Shown: positions 5,964 through 6,249 of the stretch, in pieces
Position numbering within the stretch: position 1 is the first letter of the stretch
Layout of the letters: each line of letters opens with the position of its first letter
From: Clostridioides sp.
GTDB lineage: Bacteria; Bacillota; Clostridia; Peptostreptococcales; Peptostreptococcaceae
NCBI GenBank assembly: GCA_031272305.1
Contig: JAISUA010000107.1
Span: 1-6,249 of the forward strand
Length of the DNA stretch: 6,249 bases
Direction of reading: 5' to 3'
Translations under genes and position numbers: made by a program
Notes under the pieces: generated by a model
The model's input: only the letters and a program-made list of their open reading frames with translations
Databases searched by the model: none
Told to the model about the DNA's origin: nothing

Positions 5964-6249
5964 GACTTATAGGAAGTTGAAATAAAACCAATGTAATAAG
6001 TCTTGATAAAACTGAGATAGAAAATCTTTGATTTTCGTTATCGAAGTTTCCTACTCGGTTCGAAGCGTGAAAAACTCCGTTTTTCTTTATATGTGCTTCT
6101 CATAATAAGACTATAAGAATTTGAAATAAAATCAAGGTAATAAGTCTTGAAAGAAGTGAGATAGAAAATCTTTGATTTTCATAATCGAACTTCCCTACTT
6201 GGTTCGAACATAAATTTTTGTTGAAAAATGAAAATCTGGTTCTCATAAT
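5961..6249. repeat. Two tandem copies of a ~145-bp stem-loop-rich repeat
   Basis: Copy 1 is 5961-6105 and copy 2 is 6106-6248. A 24-base block is identical in both (6013-6036 and 6157-6180), as are TAATAAGTCTTGA, GGTTCGAA and the closing TCTCATAAT. Each copy can fold into consecutive stems: AAGACTTAT with ATAAGTCTT (5962-5970 and 5996-6004; shorter in copy 2), GAAAATC-TTT-GATTTTC (6020-6036; 6164-6180), TCGAA(C) with (G)TTCGA (6041-6045 and 6059-6063; 6185-6190 and 6202-6207), and an A5/T5 hairpin (6069-6085; 6214-6229). The window ends with the TAAT-type sequence that also joins copies 1 and 2, so a third copy may follow. This is probably a genus-specific intergenic repeat; no named family was recognised. 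Confidence 0.8.
6069..6085 (+). terminator. Possible weak terminator hairpin in repeat copy 1
   Basis: GAAAAAC-TCC-GTTTTTC forms a 7-bp stem with a 3-base loop, followed by TTTAT. It lies about 105 bases after the queA stop. The stem is almost all A/T, so termination would be weak; it is the best candidate before the window end. Confidence 0.3.

Noticed and set aside
6055..6070. GGTTCGAA in the terminal repeat resembles the T arm of a tRNA
   Set aside because: The flanking bases do not form a T stem, and no acceptor, D or anticodon arms could be placed around either copy.

Overview
The window (about 28% G+C by eye, spacers much poorer) looks like the chromosome of a low-GC anaerobic Firmicute of the Clostridia/Tissierellia type. 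Support: strong AGGAGG-type ribosome binding sites, frequent TTG starts, a Cys-rich DUF1540 protein, and a ruvC gene standing directly upstream of ruvAB. Bacilli usually lack ruvC and use RecU instead. A Parvimonas/Peptoniphilaceae-like host would fit, but that is inference from style, not a match.

Layout. 1-66 is the 3' end of an unidentified rightward gene. It converges on a leftward gene for a two-module DUF1540 protein (435-758), with a long bidirectional terminator-like hairpin between them (211-297). After an AT-rich gap, the main rightward block is: a membrane-anchored protein with a BofC C-terminal-like domain (1264-1710, TTG start), ruvC (2293-2796), ruvA (2972-3595), ruvB (3846-4865, TTG start) and queA (4938-5963, TTG start). 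RuvA, RuvB and RuvC together branch-migrate and cut Holliday junctions; QueA makes epoxyqueuosine in tRNA. The order bofC-type/ruvC/ruvA/ruvB/queA is a conserved Firmicute neighbourhood, and tgt would be expected beyond the right edge.

The genes are conventional. The unusual part is the spacers: nearly every gap in the rightward block contains direct duplications, several starting at a stop codon. They include a 76-bp tandem duplication between ruvC and ruvA, four roughly 19-bp units carrying TATAAT or TATAAA boxes before ruvB, an echo of the 3' end of the bofC-like gene, and two copies of a ~145-bp stem-loop-rich repeat after queA. The second copy ends at the window edge in the exact bases that precede a new unit, so the array may continue. 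A long imperfect hairpin (1920-2024) and a short coding-like island (2099-2227) lie before ruvC. No tRNA, rRNA, CRISPR array or insertion sequence was seen.
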